Positions 11,755 through 22,017 are shown, counted from the first letter of the stretch. The stretch: DNA of 64,000 nucleotides from Azotobacter beijerinckii (GCF_900110885.1 NZ_FOFJ01000013.1:45927-109926), one strand, 5' to 3'. Notes: generated by a model from the sequence alone, not told the origin. A program made the numbers and translations.

Positions 11755-12771
11755 TCACAGGGCCACCAGGCGCAGGCTATCGCCCTCGCCGACGCCGAGG
11801 GCCGCGGCCGCCTCGGCGCTCAGCGTCAGCGGCTGGCCGGGCGTCCAGTCCAGTTCGACCAGGCTGGCACGAAAATTCTGCAGGCCGCCGTTGCTGAGCA
11901 GATAGAGCCGGCCGCCCCCGGCGCCGGCGCCGATGGCCACCGGCGCCACGGCGCTGCGGGCGATCGAGCGGATGCCGGAGGTACGCGCATGGAGGATCGG
12001 TCCGCCGTCGAAGATGTCGACGTAGTGCTCGGTATCGAAACCCTCGCGGGTCATGATGTCGAAGCTGATCTGCGCGCGCGGGTGGACCTGGCCCATAGCC
12101 TCCTGAGCGGCGTCCGGCAGCAGCGGCACGTAGATCGGATAGTGCGGCATCAGCTCGGCGAGGAAAGTGCGGCTGCGCAGGCTGGACAGGCGCTCGGCCG
12201 CCGCGTAGCTCATGTCGAAGAAATGCCGGCCGACCGCGTCCCAGAACGGCGAGTCGCCCTGGTCGTCGCTCGGCCCGACGATCTCCACCACCACGGCGTC
12301 GGCGAAGCGCTCCGGATGGCTGGCCATGAACAGCAGGCGGCCGCGGGAGATCAGCTCGGCCCAAGGCGTATGCACCAGCGTCGGCTCGACATGGAAACTG
12401 CTCAGCAAACTGTTGCCGGTCAGGTCGTGACAGATCGACAGCACGTGAATCTTGTTGTGGATCTTCAGCTCGCGCGAGGCGTGCACGAAGGTCTCGTTGC
12501 GAAAACTATAGAAGGCCTCGGAATAACCGGCCGAGGCGACGATCCCGGAGCAACCGACCAGACGCCCGCCTGTCGGCTCCTCGAGGACGAAGAAGTAGCG
12601 CTCCTCGCCGTTAAAGCTGACCTCGGCGGCGAACGAGGACTCGGACACCGCGATCTTCTCGCGCAGCCGCTCGCGGTCGTCGGGCAGCGAGGTGACGCCG
12701 ACCGGGCTGTCCGCGGCCAGACGCTGAACCTCGGCCAGATCGGCCATTTGCGCGGGGCGCATCACCAGCAT
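11755..12771 (-). CDS. aruF: Arginine/ornithine N-succinyltransferase alpha subunit
   Basis: A 338-residue AstA-family subunit forming the heteromeric succinyltransferase with AruG. Recognisable stretches are MLVMRPAQMADLAEVQRLA, PFWDAVGRHFFDMSY (~175), FLAELMPHYPIYVPLLP and HYVDIFDGGPILHART (~255-270). It begins 38 bases downstream of aruC in the same orientation. Full length, no frameshift. Confidence 0.95.
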   Translation of the reverse strand: MLVMRPAQMADLAEVQRLAADSPVGVTSLPDDRERLREKIAVSESSFAAEVSFNGEERYFFVLEEPTGGRLVGCSGIVASAGYSEAFYSFRNETFVHASRELKIHNKIHVLSICHDLTGNSLLSSFHVEPTLVHTPWAELISRGRLLFMASHPERFADAVVVEIVGPSDDQGDSPFWDAVGRHFFDMSYAAAERLSSLRSRTFLAELMPHYPIYVPLLPDAAQEAMGQVHPRAQISFDIMTREGFDTEHYVDIFDGGPILHARTSGIRSIARSAVAPVAIGAGAGGGRLYLLSNGGLQNFRASLVELDWTPGQPLTLSAEAAAALGVGEGDSLRLVAL

Positions 12772-12809
12772 GGGGCGTCACTCCTTGGGGACGGGCCGGA
12801 ATGCGCCGC

Positions 12810-14030
<1,221 letters not shown>

Positions 14031-14102
14031 CGGGAAACTCCTGCCACGGTAGGCTAGCGAAGAAGAATTCTGGGAACGGCCCTGCGGCGGGAATCTCCAC
14101 CG

Positions 14103-14108
14103 GGCGAC
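14103..14108 (-). promoter_or_regulatory. ArgR half-site-like TGTCGC upstream of aruC
   Basis: The minus strand carries TGTCGC about 75 bases before the aruC start, inside the 225-base argR-aruC gap. In P. aeruginosa, ArgR binds two direct TGTCGC-type half sites. I could not find a clearly spaced second half, so this is a weak candidate only. Confidence 0.25.
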
Positions 14109-14255
14109 AGGGTGTTGCAACGCCCATCCGCAGGGTTCCCCACGCTCCGGCGACGACGCGGAAAACGTAAGGAAGGCGCAGTTTAAACACTGTGCGGCGC
14201 GGGGGAAGCGGCGCGACGAAAAATTCCCCCGAACGGAAGCCCGCCCCGCTCCGGT

Positions 14256-15230
14256 TCACGACTCGACCGGCGCCGTCGGCTCGAACTGGCCGCCGGCACG
14301 GCGCTGGTTGCGATCCTCCCGCGGCGTGGTGCCGAAGAAGCCGCGGTAGGTGCTGGAAAAATGCGGCCCGGAGGAAAAGCCGCAGGACAGGCCGATCTGG
14401 ATGATCGACTTGCCGGTCTGCAGCAGCAGCTGGCGGGCCTTGTTCAGGCGCAGCTCCAGGTAGTACTGGCTCGGCACCCGGTTCAGGTACTGCTTGAAGA
14501 TGCGCTCCAGCTGGCGCCGCGAGACGCAGACATGCTGGGCGATCTCGTCGGTGGTCAACGGTTCCTCGATGTTGGCCTCCATCAGCAGCACCGCCTGGGT
14601 CAGCTTGGGATGGCTGGAGCCGAGGCGGTTCTGCAGCGGCACGCGCTGGCGTTCGCCGCCCTCGCGGATGCGCTCGACCACCAGCTCCTCGCTGACCGCG
14701 CAGGCCAGCTCGGCGCCGTGATCCCGGGCCAGCACCGCCAACAGCAGATCGAGTACGGCCAGGCCGCCGCAGGCGGTGAGGCGGTCGCGGTCCCAGTCGA
14801 ACAGGTGGCCGGTGGCAATCACCTTGGGGAAGCGCTCGGTGAAATCCTCCTGCCAGCGCCAGTGCACCGCCGCCCGGTAGCCGTCGAGCAGACCGAGCTG
14901 GGCCAACGGATAGACGCCGGCGGACAACCCGCCCAGCTGGCAGCCCTCGCGCGCCACCTGGCGGAGCGCCGCGGCCAGCGGCGGCGCCACACGGACGGTC
15001 GGCGCATCAGCCAGCAGCAGCAGCTTGTCGAAGCCACCCAAGCGGCCCTCCCACGGTATGCCGGGCAAGCGCCAGCTGCCCTCCTGCAGCACCTCGGCCT
15101 GCAGGAAGCACAGTTCGTAACGCGCCTGCGGTTGCAGGTGGGCAGCGAGCTGCAGGGCCTCCTCGGCCAAGGCCAGGGTCAGGGGCCGGACCCCGGGCCA
15201 GAGGAGAAAACCGATTCGATGGGCAGTCAT
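14256..15230 (-). CDS. argR: ArgR, AraC-family arginine-responsive regulator
   Basis: A 324-residue regulator: an N-terminal DJ-1/PfpI-like sensor domain (residues ~1-190, [21 protein letters not shown]) and a C-terminal AraC double helix-turn-helix (~215-310, [19 protein letters not shown], then [19 protein letters not shown]). In P. aeruginosa it activates aotJQMOP-argR and aruCFGDB and represses synthesis genes. Normally it is the last gene of the aot arginine-transport operon; here no aot gene is present and the acsA fossil is directly upstream. So argR now needs its own promoter in the short 15231-15350 stretch. Confidence 0.93.
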   Translation of the reverse strand: MTAHRIGFLLWPGVRPLTLALAEEALQLAAHLQPQARYELCFLQAEVLQEGSWRLPGIPWEGRLGGFDKLLLLADAPTVRVAPPLAAALRQVAREGCQLGGLSAGVYPLAQLGLLDGYRAAVHWRWQEDFTERFPKVIATGHLFDWDRDRLTACGGLAVLDLLLAVLARDHGAELACAVSEELVVERIREGGERQRVPLQNRLGSSHPKLTQAVLLMEANIEEPLTTDEIAQHVCVSRRQLERIFKQYLNRVPSQYYLELRLNKARQLLLQTGKSIIQIGLSCGFSSGPHFSSTYRGFFGTTPREDRNQRRAGGQFEPTAPVES

Positions 15231-15354
15231 GGCGGGCGACGAAGCTTCCGGGTGCCGGGCGTTGGAAAGGCCGCGCCGACAGAACGGGCGCCGGCGAAGG
15301 CGAGCGGCATTCTAGCAGGACGAGGCGAACGACCGTGCGGCCCTGCCCACCGCA

Positions 15355-15570
15355 CGCCCCCGCCGCCGCAGGAACCGCCGCCAGTGAAGTACATACCCTT
15401 GAAGGTCTTAAAGTAGGTGTCGGCGAAGCGGTCATGGTCGCCGTACAGGCTGAGTGCCCGGCCCAGCCAAGAGTCGATGATCACCACGGATCGATGGCAA
15501 TGGCGCCCGACTGGGGCTGATCAGGCGCTGCTCGGGTGGAGCATCGCCCCTCCCAGATGATCGCCACACG
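15355..15570 (-). pseudogene. acsA: acsA (acetyl-CoA synthetase) fossil
   Basis: Two separate pieces of AcsA are readable on the minus strand. At 15547-15567 one frame reads VAIIWEG, the AcsA motif near residue 100. About 60 bases on, another frame reads [20 protein letters not shown] followed by [17 protein letters not shown], matching the AcsA segment around residue 500 (normally DSWPGQ..YGDHDRFVDTYFKTFxGMYFTGDG). The ~400 residues between them and everything after are missing, and stops interrupt both frames. In P. aeruginosa acsA lies just beyond aotJ, on the far side of argR, so position agrees. No functional protein is possible. Confidence 0.85.
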
Positions 15571-15641
15571 CGTCGAAGCGACACTGCCGCAGCGGGTCGG
15601 CGCGAATCCGATCCATGTAAGGCAGCCGCCGTCGCGCCGAC

Positions 15642-16469
15642 TCAGGCCAGCGCCTGCCCGGCACGCTCGAGCAGGCGCTGGGCACGCCCCACCACCGGCG
15701 CATCGATCATCTGTCCGTCGACCACGAACACCCCCTCGCCGGAAGCCGCCCCCGCCATCACTCGCCGCGCCCAGGCCAGTTCCTCGGCGGAGGGCATGAA
15801 GGCCTCGTGGACCACCGCGACCTGACCCGGATGGATGCACAGCAGGCCGCCGAACCCCATGTCGCAGGCCATCCGTGCGCGCCGGGCCAGCCCCACCGAG
15901 TCTTGGATGGCCGGGAAGATGGTCTCCAGCGGCGGCGCCAGGCGGGCGGTGCGCGACTGCAGCAGCAGTGCGTAGCGCACCTGATCCATGATCCGTTCGC
16001 CAGCCTCGCTGCCGGCGGCCAACCCCAGATCCAGCCCCAGATCGAGGCCGCCGTAGGTCAGCCGCTCGACGCCCGGGACGCGGGCGATCGCCGACAGGGC
16101 GTGCAGCCCTGTAGCAGTCTCGACGGCCGGCCACACAGGCTTGCCGGCCGCCGCCACCAGGCTGACCTGTACCGCGCTCTCCACCTTGGGCAGCACCACG
16201 CCGAGAATGCCCGGCTGGCGGCGGCACAGCTCCAGGTCCGCGGCCTGCTCGGGGTGGACCGAAGCATTGATGCGCACCAGCAGACGAGCCTGCGGGTGGT
16301 CGGTCAGAAAGGCGTCCAGATTGGCGCGCGCCTCGACCTTGAGGCCTTCCTCGACGGCATCCTCGAGATCGACGATGACCGCGTCGGCGCCACTGGCCAG
16401 CGCCTTGGGAATACGCTCCGGGCGACTCGCCGGAACGAACAGGGCGGAACGGATGGGGGCTGGATGCAT
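15642..16469 (-). CDS. CitE-like HpcH/HpaI aldolase/citrate lyase family protein
   Basis: A 275-residue TIM-barrel lyase of the CitE family. Such proteins cleave or form (S)-malyl-, citramalyl- or related CoA thioesters with Mg2+. Visible motifs: RSALFVPASRPERIPKALAS (N-terminal CoA-binding signature), DAVIVDLEDAVEEGLK (~30-45, metal-binding Glu/Asp), LLVRINA, VVLPKVESA (~105), GGLDLGLDLG and GLLCIHPGQVAVVHEAF. No citD or citF neighbours exist, so it is not classical citrate lyase; substrate unknown. I start it at ATG 16467-16469; the frame is open 40 codons further. In P. aeruginosa a similar gene lies a few genes from acsA. Confidence 0.85.
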   Translation of the reverse strand: MHPAPIRSALFVPASRPERIPKALASGADAVIVDLEDAVEEGLKVEARANLDAFLTDHPQARLLVRINASVHPEQAADLELCRRQPGILGVVLPKVESAVQVSLVAAAGKPVWPAVETATGLHALSAIARVPGVERLTYGGLDLGLDLGLAAGSEAGERIMDQVRYALLLQSRTARLAPPLETIFPAIQDSVGLARRARMACDMGFGGLLCIHPGQVAVVHEAFMPSAEELAWARRVMAGAASGEGVFVVDGQMIDAPVVGRAQRLLERAGQALA

Positions 16470-16642
16470 GGAGGTCTCTCGCTTGTTCTCGTTATGGGAA
16501 ATGCATGATGCCCGAAGCCGGGATCGCACCGGACGATCAAAGCGCGCCACCCCGCGCATCGCAAGCGCGGATGCGAGATATCGGCACAAACGGGCAAAGA
16601 CGAAGGAAAGCGAAGAGGTGAAGCGAAACGGCGGGAGCGGGC

Positions 16643-16669
16643 AAAAAAAGGGCGACCCGAGGTCGCCCG
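16643..16669 (-). terminator. Intrinsic terminator, probably of the lost phhR
   Basis: Minus-strand GGGCGACC/GGTCGCCC stem (16650-16657 with 16662-16669) followed by seven Ts (16643-16649). The only coding trace upstream on that strand is the phhR fossil, so this looks like its surviving terminator. Confidence 0.8.
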
Positions 16670-16784
16670 CCCATCATTCCACTAGGAATGCAAACAAAAC
16701 ACTTGGATCGAATCTCCCGATCCAGGACGTCTTCTTTATACCCGACGGGAACGGCGGCCAGCATTGCACCAAGGTCTAACGGGC

Positions 16785-16858
16785 CCGCCCTGCTCCCGCC
16801 CCAGCCCATGCTGGCGCAGCTTGTTGGCGATGGTGGTGTCCGATTGTGAGACGTTCCT
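16785..16858 (-). pseudogene. phhR: phhR C-terminal fossil (TyrR-type regulator)
   Basis: The minus strand reads NVSQSDTTIANKLRQHGLGRE, which matches the extreme C-terminus of PhhR (GVSHTTIANKLREYGIGKE), the recognition helix of its Fis/TyrR-type DNA-binding domain. Nothing of the ~500 preceding residues (ACT, PAS, sigma-54 AAA domains) is left: the next ~120 bases run straight into the phhA start. Orientation, divergent from phhA, is as in P. aeruginosa and P. putida. A terminator is still present downstream at 16643. Confidence 0.8.
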
Positions 16859-16978
16859 TACCGGACGAGGTACGCGACCTGCACCACGGCATGCCGTTTC
16901 CGCCAGGCAGATCCGCCCCATTCGCGCTATGCCTATATAAGAAGATAAGCGGTGCGCAGCAGCGCAGGAGGCACCGAG

Positions 16979-17764
16979 ATGACCGCGACGCCCTATGTGG
17001 CCCGGCAACCGGACGAGCGGGGCCTGATCCCGTATTCCGAAGCCGAGCACGCCGTCTGGCAGACGCTGATCGCACGCCAATTGGCCGTGGTGGAGGGACG
17101 CGCCTGCCAGGAATACCTGGACGGCATCCAGCGGCTCGCCCTGCCGCACGAACGCATCCCCCAGCTCGGCGAGATCAACCGCGTGCTCGAAGCCGCCACC
17201 GGCTGGCGGGTAGCGCGGGTGCCGGCGCTGATCCCCTTCCAGACCTTCTTCGAGCTGCTCGCCGACCGACAGTTTCCGGTGGCCACCTTCATCCGCCGGC
17301 CGGAGGAACTCGACTACCTGCAGGAGCCGGACATCTTCCACGAGCTGTTCGGCCACTGCCCCATGCTGACCGACCCCTGGTTCGCCGCCTTCACCCACGC
17401 CTACGGCCGGCTGGGGCTGGCGGCCAGCAAGGAAGAGCGCGTCTACCTGGCGCGGCTCTACTGGATGACCGTGGAGTTCGGCCTGGTCGACACCCCGGCG
17501 GGCCGGCGCATCTACGGCGGCGGCATCCTCTCCTCGCCGAAGGAAACCCTCTACTGCCTGTCCGCGGCGCCGGAACACCTGCCCTTCGACCCGATCGAGG
17601 CGATGCGCACGCCGTACCGCATCGACATCCTGCAGCCGCTCTACTTCGTGCTGCCGGACCTGCGGCGGCTGTTCGAGCTGGCCAACCAGGACATCATGGC
17701 GCTGGTGCGCCAAGCCATGCGTCTCGGCCTGCATCCGCCGAAGTTTCCGCCGAAGGCGGCCTGA
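16979..17764 (+). CDS. phhA: Phenylalanine-4-hydroxylase
   Basis: A 261-residue iron- and tetrahydropterin-dependent monooxygenase making tyrosine from phenylalanine. The catalytic domain is complete: VPALIPFQTFFELLADR (~80), the metal motif DIFHELFGHCPML (His-x4-His, ~120-130) and the third ligand in WMTVEFGLV (~165-170). AGGAGG lies seven bases before the ATG; an in-frame start nine codons upstream is less likely. phhB follows. Its normal activator PhhR is reduced to a fossil just upstream, so its control here is unclear. I found no convincing sigma-54 promoter. Confidence 0.96.
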   Translation: MTATPYVARQPDERGLIPYSEAEHAVWQTLIARQLAVVEGRACQEYLDGIQRLALPHERIPQLGEINRVLEAATGWRVARVPALIPFQTFFELLADRQFPVATFIRRPEELDYLQEPDIFHELFGHCPMLTDPWFAAFTHAYGRLGLAASKEERVYLARLYWMTVEFGLVDTPAGRRIYGGGILSSPKETLYCLSAAPEHLPFDPIEAMRTPYRIDILQPLYFVLPDLRRLFELANQDIMALVRQAMRLGLHPPKFPPKAA

Positions 17765-17782
17765 GCGCCGACAGCAGACGCA

Positions 17783-17814
17783 GGGCGGAAAACCCGTGCA
17801 GCGGTTTTCCGCCC
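17783..17814. repeat. 12-bp inverted repeat between phhA and phhB
   Basis: Arms GGGCGGAAAACC (17783-17794) and GGTTTTCCGCCC (17803-17814) are exact complements with an 8-base loop. No T-run follows. It may protect the phhA mRNA or attenuate phhB. Confidence 0.65.
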
Positions 17815-17848
17815 GAACCCTACCTCGACCTTGCACCGGAGCCTGCCC

Positions 17849-18205
17849 ATGACCGCCCTCTCCCAAGCCCACTGCGAAGCCTGCCGCGCCGACGCACCGA
17901 AAGTCTCGGAAGCAGAACTCGCCGAGCTGATCGGACAGATCCCCGACTGGAACGTGGAAAACCGCGACGGCATCCTGCAGTTGGAGAAAGTCTTCCCGTT
18001 CAGGAACTTCGCCCAGGCCCTGGCCTTCACCAACGCGGTCGGCGCGCTCGCCGAGGCCGAGGGTCATCACCCGGCGCTGCTCACCGAATGGGGCAAGGTC
18101 ACCGTGACCTGGTGGAGCCACAAGATCCGCGGCCTGCACCGCAACGACTTCATCATGGCGGCGCGCACCGACGCGGTGGCGAACAGTCCGGAAGGCCGCG
18201 GCTGA
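17849..18205 (+). CDS. phhB: Pterin-4a-carbinolamine dehydratase
   Basis: A 118-residue protein that dehydrates 4a-hydroxytetrahydropterin so that the PhhA cofactor can be recycled. It has the family motif [20 protein letters not shown] (residues ~75-95) with the paired active-site histidines. GGAG precedes the ATG; an in-frame GTG-type start six codons earlier is less likely. 84 bases downstream of phhA. The third gene usually found here, phhC (aromatic aminotransferase), is absent and an MFS gene follows instead. Confidence 0.95.
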   Translation: MTALSQAHCEACRADAPKVSEAELAELIGQIPDWNVENRDGILQLEKVFPFRNFAQALAFTNAVGALAEAEGHHPALLTEWGKVTVTWWSHKIRGLHRNDFIMAARTDAVANSPEGRG

Positions 18206-18348
18206 CCCTTGGCACCAGCGCGAAACAGCCAGCGACCGTTCGTCTGAAAAAATATCCTTTTTTAAAACAATAACTTGCAGGCAATATCCGATCCACCCTG
18301 GGAGCCTTTGGGTTGCCATTCGTCGGCAACCTCCCTAGGGTGGGACGC

Positions 18349-19629
18349 ATGTGGTCCCAGATTGCTCCCATCGGTTCGCTGCTCGGCGGGGTTGCGCTAC
18401 TCCTGCTCGGCAACGGACTGCTCAACACCCTGCTGACCCTGCGTGGCGTCGCCGAAGGCTACTCCACCGGGCTGCTCGGCCTGCTGATGTCCGGCTATTT
18501 CGTCGGCTACCTGCTCGGCACCTGGCTGACGGTACCGCTGATCCGCCGCATCGGGCATATCCGTGCCTTCGCCTGCTGTGCCGCCTCGGGCGCCATCGTC
18601 GCGCTGCTCCATCTGATCCTGGTCAACCCCTGGGTGTGGATGGCGCTGCGGGTGGTCTACGGCATCGTCCTGGTCACCCTCTACATGGTCATCGAGAGCT
18701 GGCTCAACGCCCGGGTCAGCGGTGACAGCCGCGGCCGGGTGTTCGCCGTCTACATGGCGGTCAACCTCGGCGCCCTGGCCCTCGCCCAGCAGCTGCTGAA
18801 TCTCGCCAGTCCGCTGGAATTCCTGCTCTTCGCCCTCGCCGGCATCCTCATCTGCGCCGCGCTCTTGCCCGTCACTCTGACCCGCCAGGCCCAGCCGACC
18901 CTGCCCGACACCCCACCCACGGAGCTGCGCCAGCTGGCGCGGATCGCCCCACTGTCGGTGATCGCCTCGGGGTTGTCCGGCCTCGCCCTCGGCGCGTTCT
19001 GGGGCCTGGCGCCGGTATATGCCAGCCAGAGCGGTTTCGACGCCGCCGGGGTGGGCCTGCTGATGAGCACGACGATCCTCGGCGGCGCCGTGCTGCAGTG
19101 GCCGATCGGGCGCTATTCGGATCGTCACGACCGCGCGAAGGTGATGCTCTGCGTGGTGGTCCTCGCCGCGCTGGTCGCGCTGGCGATCAGCCAGCTGCCT
19201 GTCGGCAACCTCTTGCTCGGCGCCTTCTTCCTCTGGGGCGGGCTGGCCTTTTCCATCTACTCCATCGCCGTGGCGCGGATGGTCGACCAGTTGCACCCGG
19301 ACGAGATCCTCTCCGGCTGCAGCGGCCTCTTGCTGGTCAACGGCCTGGGCTCGGCCTGCGGCCCGCTGCTCGCCGGCCTGGCCATGCACCTGCTCGGCCC
19401 CCGCGGGCTGCCGCTCTACTGCGCGCTGGTCCTTGGCCTGCTGGCGCTCTACGGCCTCCATCGCCTGCGCCGGGTGAGCGATCTGCTCAGCGAGCCGCAC
19501 GCCCAGTTCACCCCCATGCTGCGCACCAGCCACACCGTGCTCGAACTGATGCCGGAAAGCGCGGCCGAACCCACCGCCGAGTCCGCCGCGACGGAAGCGG
19601 AACACACCAGGGAGGAAACCTGCACCTGA
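18349..19629 (+). CDS. MFS transporter, YcaD-like
   Basis: A 426-residue major-facilitator permease with about twelve hydrophobic segments. The first half shows GYFVGYLLGTWLTVPLIRRIGH, the MFS motif between helices 2 and 3, and YGIVLVTLYMVIESWLNARV, typical of the YcaD/YfkF group; the second half has the repeat GGAVLQWPIGRYSDRHDRAK. The last ~50 residues are a hydrophilic acidic tail. Substrate unknown. It lies 92 bases before the glucosylglycerol-phosphate synthase gene in the same direction, so a link to compatible-solute traffic is possible but is inference. Confidence 0.85.
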   Translation: MWSQIAPIGSLLGGVALLLLGNGLLNTLLTLRGVAEGYSTGLLGLLMSGYFVGYLLGTWLTVPLIRRIGHIRAFACCAASGAIVALLHLILVNPWVWMALRVVYGIVLVTLYMVIESWLNARVSGDSRGRVFAVYMAVNLGALALAQQLLNLASPLEFLLFALAGILICAALLPVTLTRQAQPTLPDTPPTELRQLARIAPLSVIASGLSGLALGAFWGLAPVYASQSGFDAAGVGLLMSTTILGGAVLQWPIGRYSDRHDRAKVMLCVVVLAALVALAISQLPVGNLLLGAFFLWGGLAFSIYSIAVARMVDQLHPDEILSGCSGLLLVNGLGSACGPLLAGLAMHLLGPRGLPLYCALVLGLLALYGLHRLRRVSDLLSEPHAQFTPMLRTSHTVLELMPESAAEPTAESAATEAEHTREETCT

Positions 19630-19721
19630 CTCCCGGGGCCACGGAGGTCACCGGACACTAAAAGCTCGTCGGCCCAGGTCGGCGCGTCAACTTGCCCCAC
19701 TCTTGGAGAGGAAGACAGCGC

Positions 19722-21974
19722 ATGCTACTTGCCACCGATCTCGATGGAACCTTTCTTGCCGGCGATCCGCAGGATCGCCTGAGTCTCTATCAGACCATCA
19801 CCGCCCACCCCGACATCCAGTTGGCCTACGTCACCGGCCGCAGCCTGGAGGCCGTCCTGCCACTGCTGGCCGACCCCACCCTGCCGCAGCCGGACTACAT
19901 CGTCGCCGACGTCGGCGCCAGCCTCTATCACGGCGACACCCTGCAGCCGATCCAGCCGCTGCAGCACGCCATCGACGCCCGCTGGCCCGGCGAAAGCCAG
20001 ATCGCCGGCGCCCTCGCCGAGCTTCCCGACCTGCAGCGCCAGGACGTGCCCCAGGCGCGCCGCTGCTCCTACTTCTGCACCCCGGAGCGCGCCGCCGACC
20101 CGGCCCTGCAGGCCATTGCCGAGCGCCTCGACTGCGACCTGCTGTACTCGGCGGAGCGCTACCTGGACTTCCTGCCGCGCGGGGTGAACAAGGGCAGCAG
20201 CCTGCTGCGGCTGGTCGAGCACCTCGGTCTCGATCCGGAACAGGTGCTGGTCGCCGGCGACACCCTGAACGACCTCAGCATGCTCAGCTGCGGCCTCAAG
20301 GGCGTCTGCGTCGGCCGCTCGGAAACCGCCCTGCTGGAGCGTACCCTCAATTGCACCCGCGTCCTGCATGCCGACAGCCCGGGCTGCGGCGGGATCATCC
20401 AGGCCTTCTCCCACTTCGGCTTCCTCGGCGAGCACGGCTTCGCCGCCGAGAGCCGCAAGTCCGCCGAGCCGGGCCAGGCCGAGCTGGTCATCGTCTACCA
20501 CCGCCTACCCTACGAGGAATACCGCGAGCATGGCCGGTTGCAGCGCCGCCGACCGACCTCGCCGAACGGCATCATCCCTACCCTGCTCAGCTTCTTCGCC
20601 GACGGCCGCAAGGGCTCCTGGGTCGCCTGGGCCGAGCACGAGGCAGGCGACGGCGAGTTCGAGAGCCACACCACGGTCGACGCCGAACGCTATCCGCGCC
20701 TCACCGCCGCCCGCGTGCCGCTGGGCAAGACCGACATCGACACCTTCTACAAGCGCTTCTCCAAGGAAGCCTTCTGGCCGACCCTGCATACCTTCTGGGA
20801 ACGCGCGGTCTTCAACGAAGACGACTGGCAAGTGTTCCTGCGGGTCAACCGCGCCTTCGCCGAACGCACCGCGCTGGAGGCCGCCGAAGGTGCCACCGTC
20901 TGGCTGCACGACTACAACCTGTGGATGGTCCCGGCCTACCTGCGCGAACTGCGCCCGGACCTCAAGCTGGCGTTCTTCCACCACACCTACTTCCCCTCGG
21001 CGGACGTCTTCAACGTGGTGCCCTGGCGCCGGCAGATCGTCGGCAGCCTGCTGCAGTGCGACTACGTGGGCTTCCACATCCCCCGCCAAGTGGAAAACTT
21101 CGTCGACGTCGCCCGCGGCGTGACCCCGCTGAAAGTCCTCGGCCGGCAGAACTGCGCGCCGCGCTTCGTCACCTACGGCTGCGCGGTCGGCCTGGAGCGC
21201 ATGACCACCGCGGTCGACACCGGCATGCGCCAAGTCCGTCTCGGCGCCCATCCGGTCGGGCTCGATCTCGACCGGGTGCGCGACGCCCTGGCCCGGGACG
21301 CCGTGCAGCAGCAGATGGCCCGCCTGCGCGAGGAACTGGGCGAGGTGCGGCTGATCCTTTCCGTAGAACGCCTGGACTACACCAAGGGCGTGCTGGAAAA
21401 GCTCAAGGCCTTCGAGCGGCTGCTGGCGGACAACCCCGAGCTGCAGGGCAAGGTCACCCTGGCCAGCATCTGCGTTCCGGCGGCGCGGGAGATGACCGTC
21501 TACGACGAGCTGCAGGGGCAGATCGAACAGGCCGTGGGGCGAATCAACGGGCGCTTCGCGCGGGTCGGCTGGACGCCGGTGCAGTTTTTCTTCCGCAGCC
21601 TGCCGTTCGAGGAAGTGGTGGGCTGGTACGCCATGGCCGACGTGATGTGGATCACCCCGCTGCGCGACGGCCTCAACCTGGTGGCCAAGGAATTCGTCGC
21701 CACCCAGGGCCTGCTGGACGGCAGCGGCGTGCTGGTGCTTTCCGAATTCGCCGGCGCCGCCGCCGAACTCAAAGGCGCCCTGCTGACCAACCCCCACGAC
21801 ACCGCCGACCTGGTGCACCAGTGCAACCTGGCGCTGAACATGCCCGGGAGCGAGGCCCGGGCGCGACTGCGCGAGCTGTTCGACATCGTCGCCTTCAACG
21901 ACATCCGCCGCTGGGGCGACGAATTCCTCGGCGCGCTGGAGGAGCCGCAGGTGCCAATCCGCGCCATCGCCTGA
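19722..21974 (+). CDS. ggpPS: Glucosylglycerol-phosphate synthase/phosphatase fusion (GgpPS-like)
   Basis: A 750-residue two-domain enzyme. Residues ~1-250 are a HAD phosphatase of the sucrose-phosphatase type: DLDGTFLAG (motif I), AYVTGRS (motif II), a lysine in GVNKGSSLLRL and AGDTLNDLSML (motif IV). Residues ~265-740 are a GT20 glycosyltransferase like OtsA: HDYNLWMVP, FFHHTYFPSADVFNVVPWR, SVERLDYTKG (ADP/UDP-glucose site) and TPLRDGLNLVAKEF. This phosphatase-first order is that of GgpPS of Stenotrophomonas, Azotobacter and some Pseudomonas, which makes the osmolyte glucosylglycerol from ADP-glucose and glycerol-3-phosphate. A trehalose-6-phosphate enzyme is the alternative. GGAG precedes the ATG; a start ten codons earlier is possible. 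Confidence 0.85.
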   Translation: MLLATDLDGTFLAGDPQDRLSLYQTITAHPDIQLAYVTGRSLEAVLPLLADPTLPQPDYIVADVGASLYHGDTLQPIQPLQHAIDARWPGESQIAGALAELPDLQRQDVPQARRCSYFCTPERAADPALQAIAERLDCDLLYSAERYLDFLPRGVNKGSSLLRLVEHLGLDPEQVLVAGDTLNDLSMLSCGLKGVCVGRSETALLERTLNCTRVLHADSPGCGGIIQAFSHFGFLGEHGFAAESRKSAEPGQAELVIVYHRLPYEEYREHGRLQRRRPTSPNGIIPTLLSFFADGRKGSWVAWAEHEAGDGEFESHTTVDAERYPRLTAARVPLGKTDIDTFYKRFSKEAFWPTLHTFWERAVFNEDDWQVFLRVNRAFAERTALEAAEGATVWLHDYNLWMVPAYLRELRPDLKLAFFHHTYFPSADVFNVVPWRRQIVGSLLQCDYVGFHIPRQVENFVDVARGVTPLKVLGRQNCAPRFVTYGCAVGLERMTTAVDTGMRQVRLGAHPVGLDLDRVRDALARDAVQQQMARLREELGEVRLILSVERLDYTKGVLEKLKAFERLLADNPELQGKVTLASICVPAAREMTVYDELQGQIEQAVGRINGRFARVGWTPVQFFFRSLPFEEVVGWYAMADVMWITPLRDGLNLVAKEFVATQGLLDGSGVLVLSEFAGAAAELKGALLTNPHDTADLVHQCNLALNMPGSEARARLRELFDIVAFNDIRRWGDEFLGALEEPQVPIRAIA

Positions 21975-22017
21975 CGGCCGCGAGCGCCGGCCGCCTACCT
22001 CCGGTGCGCCGGCGCCT

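Noticed and set aside
15642..16469. Citrate lyase beta subunit proper
   Set aside because: No citC, citD, citF, citG neighbours; stand-alone CitE-like enzymes act on other CoA esters.
16860..16978. Sigma-54 promoter for phhA
   Set aside because: No stretch shows GG-N10-GC with an acceptable TGGCAC/TTGCA context; the activator gene itself is broken.
19722..21974. Trehalose-6-phosphate synthase/phosphatase (OtsA-OtsB) fusion
   Set aside because: Kept as alternative, but the phosphatase-first order and sucrose-phosphatase-like HAD domain are those of GgpPS; trehalose fusions usually have synthase first.
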